This document shows positions 16,493-26,000 of a stretch of DNA of 64,000 nt, piece by piece. The translations under genes were made by a program, and so were the position numbers. The number at the start of each line of letters is the position of its first letter. The first letter of the stretch is position 1. The notes beneath the pieces were generated by a model. The model had not been told where the DNA came from. It ran no database searches and saw only the letters and a program-made list of their open reading frames with translations. The stretch is from the NCBI RefSeq assembly GCF_024171735.1, contig NZ_JAMTCH010000004.1:310001-374000 (forward strand). Direction: 5' to 3'. The DNA is from Prauserella alba. GTDB lineage: Bacteria > Actinomycetota > Actinomycetes > Mycobacteriales > Pseudonocardiaceae.

Positions 16493-17245
16493 ATGTTTGA
16501 GCTGCTCGACTCCATCATCGAGTGGCTCCGGTCCAGCGTCGACTCACCGTGGCTCTGGCTGGTCCTGTTCCTGATCACCGCGGCCAACCCGCTGGTGCCG
16601 TTCCTGCCGAGCCGGTCGGCGGTCGTCGCGATCGCCGTGCTCGTCGCAGGCGACCCGATGCGGCTCACGTTGCTACTGGTCTCGACCACGATCGCCGCGC
16701 TGGCCGGCGACTGCGTCGGTTACTGGGTCGGCAAGCGTGCTGGGCCGCGCATCCTGGCCTGGCTGCAACGGAGCGACCGGGGACGTCCACGGCATCGGCG
16801 GGCCTGGCGAGCCACGCACCGGCACGGAGCCCTGCTGATCATCGCGGGACGCCACCTTCCCGGGGGCAGGCTGACCGGTGCGCTGGCACCCGGCTACGTC
16901 CGGTACCCGTGGCGGCGGTTCGTGGCGCTGGACGCCGTCGGCTCCGCGATCTGGGCGCTGTACTGCGTCGCCGTCGGCTATATCGGTGGCGTCAGCTTCG
17001 CCACCGATCCCCTCAAGGGCGTGGTGCTGGGGTTCGGGATCGCCCTCATCGTTCCCGCCGGGATGGAACTCGGCAGGCGTCGCTGGGCGCGGCGCCGCTC
17101 CGTGCCCACACCACGCACGGCCGTCGGCGCCGACGACTCCGCCGACAGCGGAACACCCCACCGAACCGGCACCGACGACCACGAGCACACGGACGCCGCC
17201 GGCCTCGAAGGGTCGACGGCGTCCGAACCCCACGCCGACGGTTGA
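16493..17245 (+). CDS. DedA/SNARE-associated (VTT) family membrane protein
   Basis: 250 residues. After an N-terminal helix, hydrophobic segments include WLVLFLITAANPLVPFLPSRSAVVAIAVLVAG, and the typical family motif appears as DCVGYWVGKRAGPRILAWL followed by IAGRHLPGGRLTGALAPG, corresponding to the conserved R..PxxR..A.G block. The last 65 residues are hydrophilic and low-complexity. DedA/VTT proteins are linked to phospholipid flipping and membrane homeostasis. The frame opens at 16310, but the upstream part is not membrane-like, so I chose ATG 16493; no strong ribosome site marks it. It stands alone just outside the left edge of the peptide cluster. Confidence 0.85.
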   Translation: MFELLDSIIEWLRSSVDSPWLWLVLFLITAANPLVPFLPSRSAVVAIAVLVAGDPMRLTLLLVSTTIAALAGDCVGYWVGKRAGPRILAWLQRSDRGRPRHRRAWRATHRHGALLIIAGRHLPGGRLTGALAPGYVRYPWRRFVALDAVGSAIWALYCVAVGYIGGVSFATDPLKGVVLGFGIALIVPAGMELGRRRWARRRSVPTPRTAVGADDSADSGTPHRTGTDDHEHTDAAGLEGSTASEPHADG

Positions 17246-17310
17246 CGCCCCGGCCCGCCCACGCCGTCGTGCCCGGCCCACCCGCTGCCCGGCCCCGCTG
17301 CGCCCGTCCC

Positions 17311-17360
17311 CGCCAGCCGATATAGCTCAGGCATAGTTCGCACTCCCACCATTCCTCACG
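17311..17360 (+). promoter_or_regulatory. SARP-type promoter of the halogenase/radical SAM operon
   Basis: The heptamers ATAGCTC (17322-17328) and ATAGTTC (17333-17339) form a direct repeat with 11-bp period. The second is followed, after exactly 8 bases, by ACCATT (17348-17353), a plausible -10 hexamer. This is the geometry known for SARP-activated promoters. The 50-bp block is about 41/50 identical to 22850-22899 in front of the NRPS operon. A SARP gene lies in the same cluster at 53399. Confidence 0.75.
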
Positions 17361-17418
17361 TTGGGGCTTCGTGGCTGCCCAACCAGACGGCCGCACACAT
17401 GCGTGAGGAAGGGATGGC

Positions 17419-18744
17419 GTGGGCAACAACGAACCATGGCTGAGCCGGATCGTCGACAGCCTGGACCGATCACGGGCGGGACTTCTCACCGAGCACGGCC
17501 GCCTGCCCTGGCCGGAGCTCGTGGCACGGGCGCGGCGCACGGCCGCCGAACTGTCCGAGCTGCCACGTGGCGTGGTCCTGGCGCCCGACAGCGGTCCCGG
17601 CGCTCTAGTCGCTGTCCTGGCGGCCGGCCTCGCGGAACCCGCACGGTCCTGGGTGATCGGCGACCCGGTGCAATGGGGATCCGCGCCGGCCTCGCCGACC
17701 GCTGCACCCGTCTCGGCCCACCCGCGGGCGACGCCACCACCCGATGTGGACGGTGTCACCTACGCCACGGCGACCTCGGGCACGACCGGACAACCCCGAC
17801 TGCTGTTCGGGCGACCCGAGACCCTCGCCGACACGGTGGACCTCTACGTGACCGGTATTCCCGAGTACGCCGAGGCCGAGCTGTTCGCCGCATGCACGGC
17901 GTCCGAGTTCGCGACCGACCTCGCGACGGTACTGCACCGGATCGTGCTGCCGGCCGTCGTGCTCGGCCGGGACCTGATGTTGTTCCGGCCCCACCAATGG
18001 CACGCGGCGGCCGCGGCCCTCGACGGACGGCCGGCCGTGTGTCTCACCCCGCCCCCGTTGGCTCTGCTCGGCAGCAGGGCCGCCTCCGCCCGCCACAACT
18101 ACTCGGGTGTCCGATTCGTCCCCGAGGGTGGCGGACTGACCACCGAACGAGCCGAACGGGTCGCCGCCGGGTTCGCGGGCTGTTCGTTCCTCACCCTGTT
18201 CGGCACCACCGAAACCGGGGTGCTCACGGTGACGCGCGAGGTCCGCGACGACGACTACATCGGGGAACCGCTTCCGGGAAAGCCGGTGTGGCTGAGCGAT
18301 CCCGGCGACGACGGCGAACGGAACCACGGCGTGGGTACGATGTGGACGGCCGGACCCGACACGAGGATCGCCACCACCGACGGACTTCTCTCCCGTTCCG
18401 CCGAGGGTGCGGTCGGCAGCGGGTACCTCGCCCGTCCCGGCGCCGACGGCGGTTTCGTGCTCGCCGGCAAAGCCGACGAGCGGGTCGACGTCGACGGCGT
18501 CAGCATCGACCCCGGCGACCTGCTCGCCAGCCTCCGCGACATCCGCGGCCTCGTCGATGCTTCCGTGTCGGTCGACCGTTCGGGACCGGCCGGTCGCATC
18601 ACGATAGTCGCCGTCGGCGATGTCACCGAAGGCCAGATCCGCAGGCGATTGGCCGCCCGCACCGCCGCCCTCGTGCCGCACGAGGTCGTGTGCCACCCGG
18701 CGCAGGAACTCTCCCACAGCCAACGAGGAAAGGTGCTGCGATGA
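17419..18744 (+). CDS. AMP-dependent synthetase/ligase, short stand-alone adenylation enzyme
   Basis: 441 residues, shorter than usual NRPS adenylation domains. The P-loop appears as ATATSGTTGQPRL, with Arg where Lys is usual. The A5 region is LTLFGTTETGVLTVT, the A7/A8 hinge region contains LAGKADERVDVDGVSIDPGDL, and the C-terminus SQRGKVLR provides the A10 lysine. It should adenylate a carboxylic or amino acid, but the substrate cannot be predicted. GAGGAAGGG precedes the GTG start. It is the first gene of an operon with a B12 radical SAM enzyme (ATGA overlap), a halogenase and a flavin reductase, so it may activate the modified aromatic acid, or act on a carrier protein encoded elsewhere (inference). 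Confidence 0.82.
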   Translation: MGNNEPWLSRIVDSLDRSRAGLLTEHGRLPWPELVARARRTAAELSELPRGVVLAPDSGPGALVAVLAAGLAEPARSWVIGDPVQWGSAPASPTAAPVSAHPRATPPPDVDGVTYATATSGTTGQPRLLFGRPETLADTVDLYVTGIPEYAEAELFAACTASEFATDLATVLHRIVLPAVVLGRDLMLFRPHQWHAAAAALDGRPAVCLTPPPLALLGSRAASARHNYSGVRFVPEGGGLTTERAERVAAGFAGCSFLTLFGTTETGVLTVTREVRDDDYIGEPLPGKPVWLSDPGDDGERNHGVGTMWTAGPDTRIATTDGLLSRSAEGAVGSGYLARPGADGGFVLAGKADERVDVDGVSIDPGDLLASLRDIRGLVDASVSVDRSGPAGRITIVAVGDVTEGQIRRRLAARTAALVPHEVVCHPAQELSHSQRGKVLR

Positions 18745-20489
18745 GCGACGATCTGGTGGTTCTGGTCAATCCGAACAAGGTGTATCCACCGATCGCACCG
18801 TACGCGCTCGACGTGCTCACGACGTCGTTGGAGCACGCGGGATTCGCCGTCGACGTGGTCGACCTGACGTTCCGCAGGGACGAATGGGACATCGCGCTCA
18901 AGGAGTACTTCGCCGAGCGGGAACCGCTGCTCGTCGGAGTAACGGTCCGCAACACCGACACCGTTTACGCCTACGAACAGCGTCCGTTCGTCAATGAGCA
19001 CAAAGAGATCATCGACGCGATCAAGCAGCTGACCGAGGCCCCGATCGTCGGGGGCGGGATCGGTTTCTCCACCATGCCGTTCGCCCTGGTCGACTACTTC
19101 GGTATCGACTTCGGCGTCAAAGGCCCCGGCGAACACACGCTGTGCGAGCTGGCCACCGCATTGCGGGCGGGCCGGAGCAACGAGGCGGCAGCCGGAGCCG
19201 TTCCCGGAATCCTGCACAACAAGGGCGGCGGACGGGTCGTCCGCACCCTCCCCGACCACCTGGTGCTGTCCACCGATACCGCCCCGGGCAACGCGGCCGA
19301 GGACCGGGAAAGCGGGCGGTACGAGAGCCGAGCATGGCAGGCCGAGACCGCGGCCGCGTACCGCAGGCATTCCGAGGTTCCCGACCGCGTCGACAATCTC
19401 GCCTACTACCGGTCGGGCGGGCTCGGCAGCATTCTGACGAAGAACGGGTGCGTCTACCGGTGCACGCACTGCGTCGAGCCCGACGCGAAGGGCACGCGGT
19501 TCGCGCGCAGAGACGTCTCCGCGGTCGTCGACGAGATGGAGTCGTTGACCGACCAGGGAATCCACGATCTGCACACCACCGACAGCGAGTTCAACCTGGC
19601 GATCAACAACAGCAAACAGGTACTGCGCGAGATCGCAGCGCGGAAGCACCGCGATCCCGGTTCCTCACTGCACCGGCTCCGGCTGTGGGTCTACTGCCAA
19701 CCGGCGCCGTTCGACGCGGAGTTCGCCGAACTACTGGCCGAAGCCGGCTGTGTCGGCGTCAACGTCGGTGCCGATCACGTTCGTGCCGACCTGCTCCACC
19801 GGTGGAAGGTCACCGACAGAGGCGGCACCTACTACACCTTCGCCGACACCGAGAACCTCGTCGAACTCTGCAAGGCCAACGGAATGGCCACCATGGTCGA
19901 GGCATTGTTCGGCATGCCCGGCGAAACACTCGGCACCATGGCCGACTGCATCGACCGGTTCATGGCACTCGACGCCACCGTCACCGGATTCAGCCTCGGC
20001 CTGCGCCTCTTCCCCTACACCGAGCTGGGCATCTCTCTCGCGGAGGAATGCGACGGCGTACGCAGCGCACCGGGTCTGCAGTCGAACAACGCGACCGAGC
20101 CGATCGTGCTGACACCGCTGCGCAACTGCTCGGGCCCCGTCGAGTACGAGCGCCAGTTCATGTTCGACGAGAACGGCGACTTCCGCCTGGTCTCGTACTT
20201 CTCCCCCGACCTTCCCGAAGACCCCGAGACGATCGGTTCGCCTTCGGGGCGCTGGTACCGGTCACTGCAGTTCCTCTGGGACTACGTACCCGAATCCGAG
20301 CTGTACCGGGTGATGCTGCCGACCGTCGCCGGAATCAGCAACCACGACAACAACTACGCCGACAACCCGTTCCTCACCAGCCTGGTGGGGCTCGGTTACA
20401 CCGGGGCGTTCTGGGCGCACTGGCGGGAGCGGGAGAGCATCATGGCCGCCGCGAAGGACGTCGGCCTGCTCGCCGAGGCGCACGCCTGA
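18741..20489 (+). CDS. B12-binding radical SAM enzyme, possible tryptophan methyltransferase (TsrM-like)
   Basis: 582 residues. The N-terminal half is a cobalamin-binding Rossmann domain (DLVVLVNPNKVYPPIAPYALDVL, then PIVGGGIGFS and FGVKGPGEHTLCEL), without an obvious DxHxxG base-off motif, as in TsrM. The radical SAM cluster motif CVYRCTHC (C237, C241, C244) opens the barrel, followed by VNVGADHVRADLL and EALFGMPGET. Class B enzymes of this layout methylate unactivated carbons; TsrM makes 2-methyltryptophan. The next gene encodes a tryptophan-type halogenase, which favours an indole substrate, but other C-methylations or rearrangements are possible. Its start overlaps the AMP-ligase stop. 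Confidence 0.85.
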   Translation: MSDDLVVLVNPNKVYPPIAPYALDVLTTSLEHAGFAVDVVDLTFRRDEWDIALKEYFAEREPLLVGVTVRNTDTVYAYEQRPFVNEHKEIIDAIKQLTEAPIVGGGIGFSTMPFALVDYFGIDFGVKGPGEHTLCELATALRAGRSNEAAAGAVPGILHNKGGGRVVRTLPDHLVLSTDTAPGNAAEDRESGRYESRAWQAETAAAYRRHSEVPDRVDNLAYYRSGGLGSILTKNGCVYRCTHCVEPDAKGTRFARRDVSAVVDEMESLTDQGIHDLHTTDSEFNLAINNSKQVLREIAARKHRDPGSSLHRLRLWVYCQPAPFDAEFAELLAEAGCVGVNVGADHVRADLLHRWKVTDRGGTYYTFADTENLVELCKANGMATMVEALFGMPGETLGTMADCIDRFMALDATVTGFSLGLRLFPYTELGISLAEECDGVRSAPGLQSNNATEPIVLTPLRNCSGPVEYERQFMFDENGDFRLVSYFSPDLPEDPETIGSPSGRWYRSLQFLWDYVPESELYRVMLPTVAGISNHDNNYADNPFLTSLVGLGYTGAFWAHWRERESIMAAAKDVGLLAEAHA

Positions 20490-20614
20490 CCCGCCGTCCA
20501 CGCGTGGACAGCCGGCCGCTTACGAGCCGGAATCCGACTGGTTCTCGTCGCCCCGCCACGACCGTCGCACGATTTCACCGCAGTCCGTAGCGATCGAGCG
20601 AACAAGGTGTTGAT

Positions 20615-22180
20615 GTGAGCATGAAGAATCCTGACCAGGTCGTCATCGTCGGGGGCGGCACGGCCGGATGGATGACCGCTTCCTATTTGAAGGCGGCGTT
20701 CGGGGACCGGTTGTCCGTCACCCTCGTCGAGTCGGACAAGATCGGCACAATCGGGGTGGGCGAAGCCACCTTCAGCGACATCCGGCACTTCTTCGAGTTC
20801 CTCGACCTGAAAGAGGAAGACTGGATGCCCGCCTGCAACGCCACCTACAAGCTGGCGGTGCGGTTCGAGGACTGGCGCGAACCGGGACATCACTTCTACC
20901 ACCCGTTCGAACAACTGTCCTCGGTCAATGGTTTCCCGCTGACCGACTGGTGGCTCCACAGTGGTCCGACCGAGCGTTTCGACAAGGATTGCTACGTGAT
21001 GGCGTCCCTGTGCGACGCCGGCCGCAGCCCGCGGTACCTCGGCGGTTCGCTGCTCGAACACGACGCCGTCGACAGCGACGACGAGCCCGTCGGCATGACG
21101 ATGTCGGAATATCAAGGCAGGACACAGTTCCCGTATGCCTACCACTTCGAGGCCGCGCTGCTGGCGAAGTACCTCACCGGGTACTCGACCGACCGCGGCG
21201 TCCGGCACGTGATCGACGAGGTGCAGGACGTCCTCCTCGACGAACGAGGCTGGATCGACCACATCGTCACGAAGGACCACGGTGAGATCAGCGGTGACCT
21301 CTTCATCGACTGCACCGGCTTCCGCGGCCTGCTCCTGAACAAGACCCTCGACGTGCCGTTCGTCTCCTATCAGGACACCCTGCCCAACGACCGGGCCGTG
21401 GCACTGCAGGTTCCGCTCGACATGCAGCAACGCGGAATCCGGCCCTGCACCACGGCGACCGCCCAGGACGCGGGCTGGATCTGGACCATTCCACTGTTCG
21501 GCCGGATCGGCACGGGGTACGTCTACGCGGGCGACTACTGCACGGCCGACGAGGCGGAACGGCGGCTGCGGGAGTTCGTCGGCCCCGAGGCCGAGGACGT
21601 CGAGGCTAATCACATCCGGATGCGCATCGGCCGCAGCGAACGGTCGTGGAAGAACAACTGCGTGGCCGTCGGACTGGCCAGTGGTTTCGTCGAACCGCTC
21701 GAATCGACCGGGATCTTCTTCATCCACCATGCTGTCGAGCAGCTCGTGAAGTACTTCCCCGGCGGCGACTGGCAGCCGAAACTGCGGGAGGGGTACAACG
21801 CGGCCGTCGCCAACGTGATGGACGGGGTACGCGAGTTCCTCGCCCTGCATTATCGCGGAGCCGCCCGCAACGACACCCCGTACTGGAAGGACGCCAAGAC
21901 ACGACCCGTTCCCGACGCGCTGGCCGAGCGCTTCGAGCGGTGGCAGGTCCAGCTACCGGACAGCGAGAGCGTCTTCCCCTACTACCACGGCCTGCCACCG
22001 TTCTCCTACATGTGCATTCTGCTGGGAACCGGTGGGCTCCGCCCTTCCCCTTCACCTGCGCTGGCGCTCACCGACGACACCGCGGTGCGCAAGGAGTTCG
22101 CGGCCATCAGGGACAAGGCGCGGTCACTCGTCGACACCTTGCCGAGTCACTACGAGTACCTGGCGGCGATGCGCACATGA
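20615..22180 (+). CDS. Flavin-dependent tryptophan halogenase-type enzyme
   Basis: 521 residues. It has the FAD motif VIVGGGTAGWMTASYL, VGEATFSDI, the halogenase hallmark GWIWTIP (287-293), the catalytic lysine in ATYKLAVRFEDW at residue 79 (the position of Lys79 in PrnA/RebH), and the acidic partner in EPLESTGIFF (E363), which corresponds to Glu346. It should form a lysine chloramine or HOCl from FADH2, oxygen and chloride and halogenate a free aromatic substrate, most likely tryptophan; regiochemistry cannot be called. FADH2 would come from the reductase encoded 70 bases downstream. GTG 20615 is followed by an ATG at 20621 that could also be the start. Confidence 0.93.
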   Translation: MSMKNPDQVVIVGGGTAGWMTASYLKAAFGDRLSVTLVESDKIGTIGVGEATFSDIRHFFEFLDLKEEDWMPACNATYKLAVRFEDWREPGHHFYHPFEQLSSVNGFPLTDWWLHSGPTERFDKDCYVMASLCDAGRSPRYLGGSLLEHDAVDSDDEPVGMTMSEYQGRTQFPYAYHFEAALLAKYLTGYSTDRGVRHVIDEVQDVLLDERGWIDHIVTKDHGEISGDLFIDCTGFRGLLLNKTLDVPFVSYQDTLPNDRAVALQVPLDMQQRGIRPCTTATAQDAGWIWTIPLFGRIGTGYVYAGDYCTADEAERRLREFVGPEAEDVEANHIRMRIGRSERSWKNNCVAVGLASGFVEPLESTGIFFIHHAVEQLVKYFPGGDWQPKLREGYNAAVANVMDGVREFLALHYRGAARNDTPYWKDAKTRPVPDALAERFERWQVQLPDSESVFPYYHGLPPFSYMCILLGTGGLRPSPSPALALTDDTAVRKEFAAIRDKARSLVDTLPSHYEYLAAMRT

Positions 22181-22250
22181 CCGGCGACGGAACGCACCGC
22201 ACCGTCCCCGGCGACCGCGGTGCGCCCGACCGCCGTGAGGAGGTACCACC

Positions 22251-22757
22251 ATGACCGAGTCGGTCGCTGGAACCGCTGACACGGCGGGCGGGTTCCGCAC
22301 GATGATGGCGGGGTTCCCGACCGGAGTGGCGGTCGTGGCGTCGACCGATCCGGCGGGCAGGCCGTGGGGTATGACGTGCTCGTCGCTGTGCAGCGTGTCG
22401 ATGACGCCTCCGGCGCTGCTCGTCAGCCTCCGGGAGGGCAGCCCCACCCTGTCCGCGGTGATCGAACGTGGCCGCTTCACGGTGAACCTCCTGCACGAGC
22501 GTGCGCGTACCACCGCGGAGCTGTTCGCATCCGGCAGGCGGGAGCGGTTCGACCTCGTCGATTGGGACGTGGGTACCGCGGGCCCACATCTCACGGCCGA
22601 CAGCCACGCCATCGCCGACTGCCGAGTGACCGCTGCGCATCCGGTCGCCGACCACGTCGTCGTGTACGGCGAGGTCGACGACGTCCTGGGCGTCCGGGAC
22701 GGCCGGCCACTGCTCTACGGCATGCGACGGTACGGCCGTTGGGACGACATCGGGTGA
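22251..22757 (+). CDS. Flavin reductase (halogenase partner)
   Basis: 168 residues of the flavin reductase-like, split-barrel FMN-binding family: FRTMMAGFPTGVAVVAS, WGMTCSSLCSVSMTPPALLVSL, FTVNLLHERARTTAELFAS and HHVV-type strands near the end (ADHVVVYGEVDDVL). It would reduce FAD with NADH for the flavin-dependent halogenases at 20615 and 37902. GAGGAGG lies before the ATG. It closes the first operon of the cluster and is followed by the control region of the NRPS operon. Confidence 0.92.
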   Translation: MTESVAGTADTAGGFRTMMAGFPTGVAVVASTDPAGRPWGMTCSSLCSVSMTPPALLVSLREGSPTLSAVIERGRFTVNLLHERARTTAELFASGRRERFDLVDWDVGTAGPHLTADSHAIADCRVTAAHPVADHVVVYGEVDDVLGVRDGRPLLYGMRRYGRWDDIG

Positions 22758-22823
22758 GCTGCGAAAGCCGAAGGAGCCACCACACCGCGTCAGCACCTTC
22801 GCGCTCGACGCCACATCTCCACG

Positions 22824-22841
22824 CTATATCCGTTCTATATC
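22824..22841 (+). promoter_or_regulatory. Perfect 7-bp direct repeat, second possible SARP site
   Basis: CTATATC-CGTT-CTATATC: two identical heptamers with the 4-base spacer and 11-bp period typical of SARP sites, 20 bp upstream of the ATAGCTC/ATAGTCC promoter. It may be an auxiliary binding site. Confidence 0.5.
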
Positions 22842-22849
22842 TCGGTTCC

Positions 22850-22899
22850 CGCCGGCCGATATAGCTCACGCATAGTCCGATCTCGCACCATTTCCGACG
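22850..22899 (+). promoter_or_regulatory. SARP-type promoter of the NRPS operon
   Basis: ATAGCTC (22861-22867) and ATAGTCC (22872-22878) are spaced 11 bp apart, and ACCATT (22887-22892) follows after exactly 8 bases, as in the copy at 17311-17360. The predicted transcription start falls near 22899-22901, about 145 bases before the NRPS start. Confidence 0.75.
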
Positions 22900-22900
22900 G

Positions 22901-23011
22901 ATGAGGCGTTGCGGCTCGAGGCGCCGGGACTCGACGTACGGCTACTCGAGGTGCTGGGACCACTCGAAGCACTCCGAATCGATACGCAACGACTCCGGGA
23001 ACTGCGACTGA
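22901..23011 (+). CDS. Possible leaderless 36-codon leader ORF (low confidence)
   Basis: An ATG lies 8 bases after the predicted -10 hexamer, so a transcript would start at or next to it. The frame runs 36 codons to TGA and has high third-position GC. It would encode a Cys-, Arg- and Ser-rich peptide starting MRRCGSRRRDS. It has no known family. It is in the same frame as the NRPS gene that starts 33 bases later, so it could be a leader peptide, or simply chance. Confidence 0.25.
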   Translation: MRRCGSRRRDSTYGYSRCWDHSKHSESIRNDSGNCD

Positions 23012-23044
23012 AGGCACTGTGGCTCGAGGGGCGACGGGAGCGAA

Positions 23045-26000
23045 ATGGCCACCGGTAACGAGCATCGACAACCACTGTCCCACGCCCAGAAGGCGGTCTG
23101 GTTCGCCCACCAGCAGGATCCGACCCAACGTCGCTACACCTGCGCGGAGTATCTGACCCTGACCGGAGAACTCGACGTGCCGGTGCTGACGCGGGCATGG
23201 GCCCGGTTGTGCGACGAGGCAGATGCGCTGCGGGTGCTCCGGATCGAGGAGACGGCCGCGGGCGAGCTGGCCCAGGTGGTCAGCGATCGCGCTCCGTCGC
23301 TGCACGAGATCGACGTCGGCGCCGTGGCCGATCCGACGGCTGCGGCGCACGAGTGGATGCACCGCGATCTCGACACGCCGATCGACACGGCCACGGGTCC
23401 GATGGTGCTCGCGGCGCTGATACGGATCGCCGACGATCGGCACCTGCTCTACCTGCGAATGCACCACGCCGTGACCGACGGTCACAGCATGCCGCTGCTG
23501 CACGAGTCGCTGGCAGCGCGGTACACGAGCCTGCTGCTGGCGGAACCGCAGCCGGCCCGGCTCGGGCAGCTCACCGACATGACCGCCAAGGACGCGGCGT
23601 ACCGCGCAGGTGCGGACTTCGAACTCGACCGCAGGTACTGGGCCGGACGGTTCGCCGACCGCCCCGACCCGATGCGGGTTCCGGCCGTCATGACGGGCCG
23701 GCAGGACGAGGCGGTCCGGGCCCGGCAGGTGTCCCGGCTGTCCGACATGGACTCCGGAAGACTCGTCGACGCCGCGGCCGAAGCCGGCACCACGTGGCAG
23801 TTCCTGGTGATCGGCGCGACCGCGGGGTATCTGCGGCGCGTCACCGGCAGGCGCGACGTCGTGCTGGGGTTGACCAACAGCGGCCGGCGGGGCGTGGCAG
23901 CACGCCGGACCCCCGGCATGGCCGCCAACACCGTGCCGCTGCGGCTCGACGTCGCAGGCGGGGCAACGCTGCGCGGGCTGTTGCCGTCGGTGGCAGCCGA
24001 GATCGCCGACGTGCAACGGCACGAACGCTTCCGTTACGACGACCTGTGCCGCGCGCTGGACGTTCCCGGCACGGGCGAAGGCCCGCTGGGGCCGATTCTC
24101 AACTTCATGCCCTACCCCGGGCGGTTCCGGTTCGGTGACGCCACGGCGACCGCGCGCAACCTGGCATCGGGCCCCAGTATCGACCTCACCTTCGGGGTGA
24201 CGGGTTCGGCCGTCGACGGCATCGACCTGTCCGTCGACGCGAATCCCGCACTGCACCCCGGGGAACGGCTGGACGGCGAACTGCACCGCTGGGCCGGATT
24301 CGTCCGCGCCGTGATCGACGAGCCCGACCGCGAGTTCCGGTCCGTCGACGTGCTCACCGCGGCGGAACGAGCGGCGAGTCTCTGTGCACCGGGCGATGCC
24401 GCGGTCGCTTCCGACGGGCGAACCGTCGTGGACCTCGTTCGCGAGGTGGCACGGCACCGGCCCGACGACACGGCCGTGTCCGGCGGCGGGAGCCGGCTGA
24501 CCTACGGCGGGCTCGACGCGGAATCGGCCTCGCTGGCCGCGCGACTCGTCGAGCAGGGCGTACAGCGGGAGGACGTCGTCGGCATCGCGATGACCCGCTC
24601 GCCGAACCTCATCGTGGCCATGCTCGCCGTACTCCGTGCGGGCGGGTGCTACCTCCCCCTCGACCTGACCTACCCGCGCGAGCGTGTCCGATCGATGCTG
24701 GCCGACAGCACGGCACGCTGCGTGCTGGTCTCGGACGTCGAGGCGGCCGCCGCGGTGCTGCCTCCGGAGGCGGTCGTGATCGACGTGAACGACCGGCCCG
24801 GCACGGCCGCGCTCACCGATCCGGTCGCCGTCCACGGCACCTCGGCCGCCAACGTGTTCTTCACCTCCGGGTCCACGGGAACGCCCAAGGGCGTCGTCGC
24901 GCTGCACCAGGGGCTGGCGAACCTCGCACTCGACAACCGTGCCCGGTTCGGGCTCGATGCCGACAGCACCGTGTTGCAGTACGTGTCCCCCGCGTTCGAC
25001 GCGGCGAGCGAGGACATCTGGCCTGCCCTGGTCGCGGGTGCCCGGCTGGTGCTGCCGCCCGAGCCGGCGAACCTCCCGCTGTCGGACCTGCTCGAGGTGT
25101 TGCGTACGGAACGGATCACCCACGCGGCGCTGCCGCCCACCGTGCTGCGCCAGCTGCCTTCCGACGGGCTGCCCGATCTCGCGCACCTGGTGGTCGGCGG
25201 CGAGACACCGGAGGCCGCGGTCGTCGACCGATGGGCCCGTGGTCGCCGGATGCTGAACATGTACGGCCCCACCGAGGTCTGCTGCACCGCAACCGGCGGT
25301 GCGATCCGCCCAGGCGAGCCGGTGACCATAGGCCGCCCGATCGACAACGTCGCGGTGTACCTCCTCGACGACGACCTCCAGCCGGTGGTGCCGGGCACCG
25401 TGGGTGAGTTGTACGTCGCGGGCCGCAGCGTCTCCCGTGGCTACCTCGACCGGCCAGCCGCAACCGCGGACGTCTTCCTCCCCTGTCCGTTCGCGGAACC
25501 GGGAAGCCGGATGTACCGCACCGGCGACCTGGCGTATCGGCGTGACGACGGCGCGCTCCAGTACCTGGGACGTGCGGACCACCAGGTCAAGATCCGCGGC
25601 TTCCGGGTGGAGCTCGGCGAGGTCGAAGCGGCGCTGGCCGCCGACTCCCGCGTCGCAGGCGCGATCGTGACCGCCCGGGAGACGGCGGCCGGTGGGAAGC
25701 AGCTCCTCGGGTACGTGATGCGCAGGCCGGGAGCCCGCGTCGACGGCGAGCAGCTGCGACACGGACTCGGCGAGGTCGTCCCCGAGCACATGGTTCCGTC
25801 GGCCGTCCTCGTGCTGGACGCGTTTCCGTTGCAGCCGAACGGAAAGGTCGACCGGGAGTCACTTCCCGAACCGCCGGCTGGACGGGCCACCGCGCCGCAA
25901 CCGCCCACCACCGCCGACGAGGTGGCCCTGTGCACGATCTTCGCCGAGATCCTCGGCGTGGCCGAGATCGGCGTGCACGACTCGTTCTTCCGGCACGGCG

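Noticed and set aside
16137-16574. 145-codon frame before the DedA gene
   Set aside because: It has no conserved features and ends out of frame inside the DedA coding region.
17361-18740. N-terminal extension of the radical SAM frame back to 17361
   Set aside because: It overlaps the AMP-ligase in another frame, whose motifs are clear. The radical SAM gene has its own ribosome site and an ATGA start at 18741.
22835-25789. 984-codon open frame on the minus strand opposite the first NRPS
   Set aside because: It is antisense to a clear NRPS, has no protein family features, and long antisense frames are expected in high-GC coding DNA.
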